DNA from: Pectinatus haikarae
Lineage (GTDB): Bacteria; Bacillota; Negativicutes; Selenomonadales; Selenomonadaceae
DNA length: 64,000 nucleotides
Direction: 5' to 3'
Assembly (NCBI RefSeq): GCF_015732185.1
Contig: NZ_WIQM01000016.1
Span: 372,001-436,000, forward strand
The translations under genes and the position numbers were made by a program. Of this stretch, positions 63,474 through 64,000 are shown piece by piece. The number at the start of each line of letters is the position of its first letter. Position 1 is the stretch's first letter. The notes beneath the pieces are model-generated. The model ran no database searches. It saw nothing but the letters and a program-made list of their open reading frames with translations, and had not been told where the DNA came from.

Positions 63474-64000
63474 TCAGAATTGCTTCATCGATTTAACTGG
63501 TTCAAACGAGCATCGGTGCAAGGGACATGGTCCATATTTATGCAGTGCCTCAAGATGTCTTGGCGTACCATATCCTTTATGGTTGGAAAAACCATATTCG
63601 GGATATTGCCTGTCGTACTCATCCATAAGCTGATCTCTCTCCACTTTTGCCACTATGGAGGCCGCCGCTATTGAAGCACTTTTGGCATCACCTTTTATGA
63701 TGGACAAATGCGGTATATCAAGTGCATTCAGCGGCATAGCATCTATCAGCACTTGCTGCGGTTTTACGCCTAAACTATAGATTGCATTATACATAGCATT
63801 CATTGAAGCCTGATATATATTTATACGATCAATCGTCTTTTCGTCTATCACCGACCTGCTCACAGCGATGGCTTTTTCCAAAATCTGCGCATAAATTTTT
63901 TCACGGGCCGCAGCCGACAATTTTTTTGAATCATTAAGACGCGGAATATAACAGCCAACAGGTAAAATAACTGCCGCGGCAACGACTGGTCCGGCTAAGG
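63474..64000 (-). CDS. rnhB: ribonuclease HII, 5' end cut by window edge
   Basis: About 175 residues, N terminus outside the window. Opens with LAGPVVAAAVILP, usually just after the GxDEAGRG motif (missing here). Catalytic Asp is in LIDAMPL; the SASIAAASIVAKVERD and HKGYGT blocks follow. It removes RNA from DNA-RNA hybrids, cutting 5' of single ribonucleotides. Confidence 0.93.
   Translation of the reverse strand, partial: LAGPVVAAAVILPVGCYIPRLNDSKKLSAAAREKIYAQILEKAIAVSRSVIDEKTIDRINIYQASMNAMYNAIYSLGVKPQQVLIDAMPLNALDIPHLSIIKGDAKSASIAAASIVAKVERDQLMDEYDRQYPEYGFSNHKGYGTPRHLEALHKYGPCPLHRCSFEPVKSMKQF

Noticed and set aside
1-64000. CRISPR arrays, tRNA, rRNA, insertion sequences
   Set aside because: No regularly spaced repeats, no tRNA or rRNA signature, no transposase and no flanking target duplications were seen.

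Overview
The window looks like chromosome from a low-GC, diderm Firmicute, most likely a Negativicute (Selenomonas, Pectinatus or a relative). This is inferred, not proven. The inositol genes are of Bacillus type, and a Bacillus-like rnhB-ylqG-ylqH order and a Firmicute-style tandem glycine riboswitch are present. They sit beside a PilB/T/C/M/N/O pilus operon and ubiX. No rRNA, tRNA, CRISPR array, insertion sequence or phage gene was seen.

Region 1 (1-44 kb) is a very large cyclitol and sugar catabolic region. It carries a full myo-inositol pathway scattered over about 42 kb: iolA (2554), an operon of Fe-alcohol dehydrogenase-iolJ-iolC-iolB-iolD (15814-21674), an iolT transporter (22058), iolI (25184), iolG (34108-35124 plus two paralogues at 854 and 9352), iolH (40626) and iolE (42715). 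IolG oxidises myo-inositol, IolE dehydrates the inosose, IolD opens the ring, IolB isomerises and IolC phosphorylates the product. IolJ cleaves it and IolA turns malonate semialdehyde into acetyl-CoA. A DeoR-type regulator (12966) sits in the middle. A recurrent AT-rich palindrome (core GATAATATTATC) lies before iolA, the regulator, the GntP permease, the Fe-dehydrogenase, iolH and one iolG, and is a candidate operator.

Interleaved at 24-40 kb is a second layer. AraC-type regulators with cupin sensor domains flank two near-paralogous pairs of long (about 390 aa) Gfo/Idh dehydrogenase and sugar-porter transporter, with TIM-barrel isomerase/epimerase-like proteins beside them. This parts list resembles pathways that oxidise a sugar to its 3-keto form, eliminate or hydrate it, and reduce it again. 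It is the best candidate here for an undescribed pathway. A periplasmic binding protein directly followed by a chemoreceptor (5422-8101) suggests chemotaxis to a cyclitol or sugar, and an orphan PTS IIA protein lies beside one dehydrogenase.

Region 2 (41.6-49.6 kb) holds transporters and housekeeping genes: an EamA exporter, a YczE-like protein, a hemolysin III-like protein, an MFS permease, a LysR regulator, and a glycine-type amino acid permease under a tandem glycine riboswitch with a terminator.

Region 3 (49.8-64 kb, all minus strand) starts with rnhB, a FliK-like protein, an FlhB C-domain protein, yraN, ubiX, comM and aroE. It runs on into a tightly overlapping pilus operon: pilB, pilT, pilC, a major pilin, a short prepilin peptidase, four minor pilin-like proteins, a PilM-PilN fusion and PilO. 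The nearness of comM suggests a role in DNA uptake. Genes in this block overlap by 4-23 bases at many junctions.
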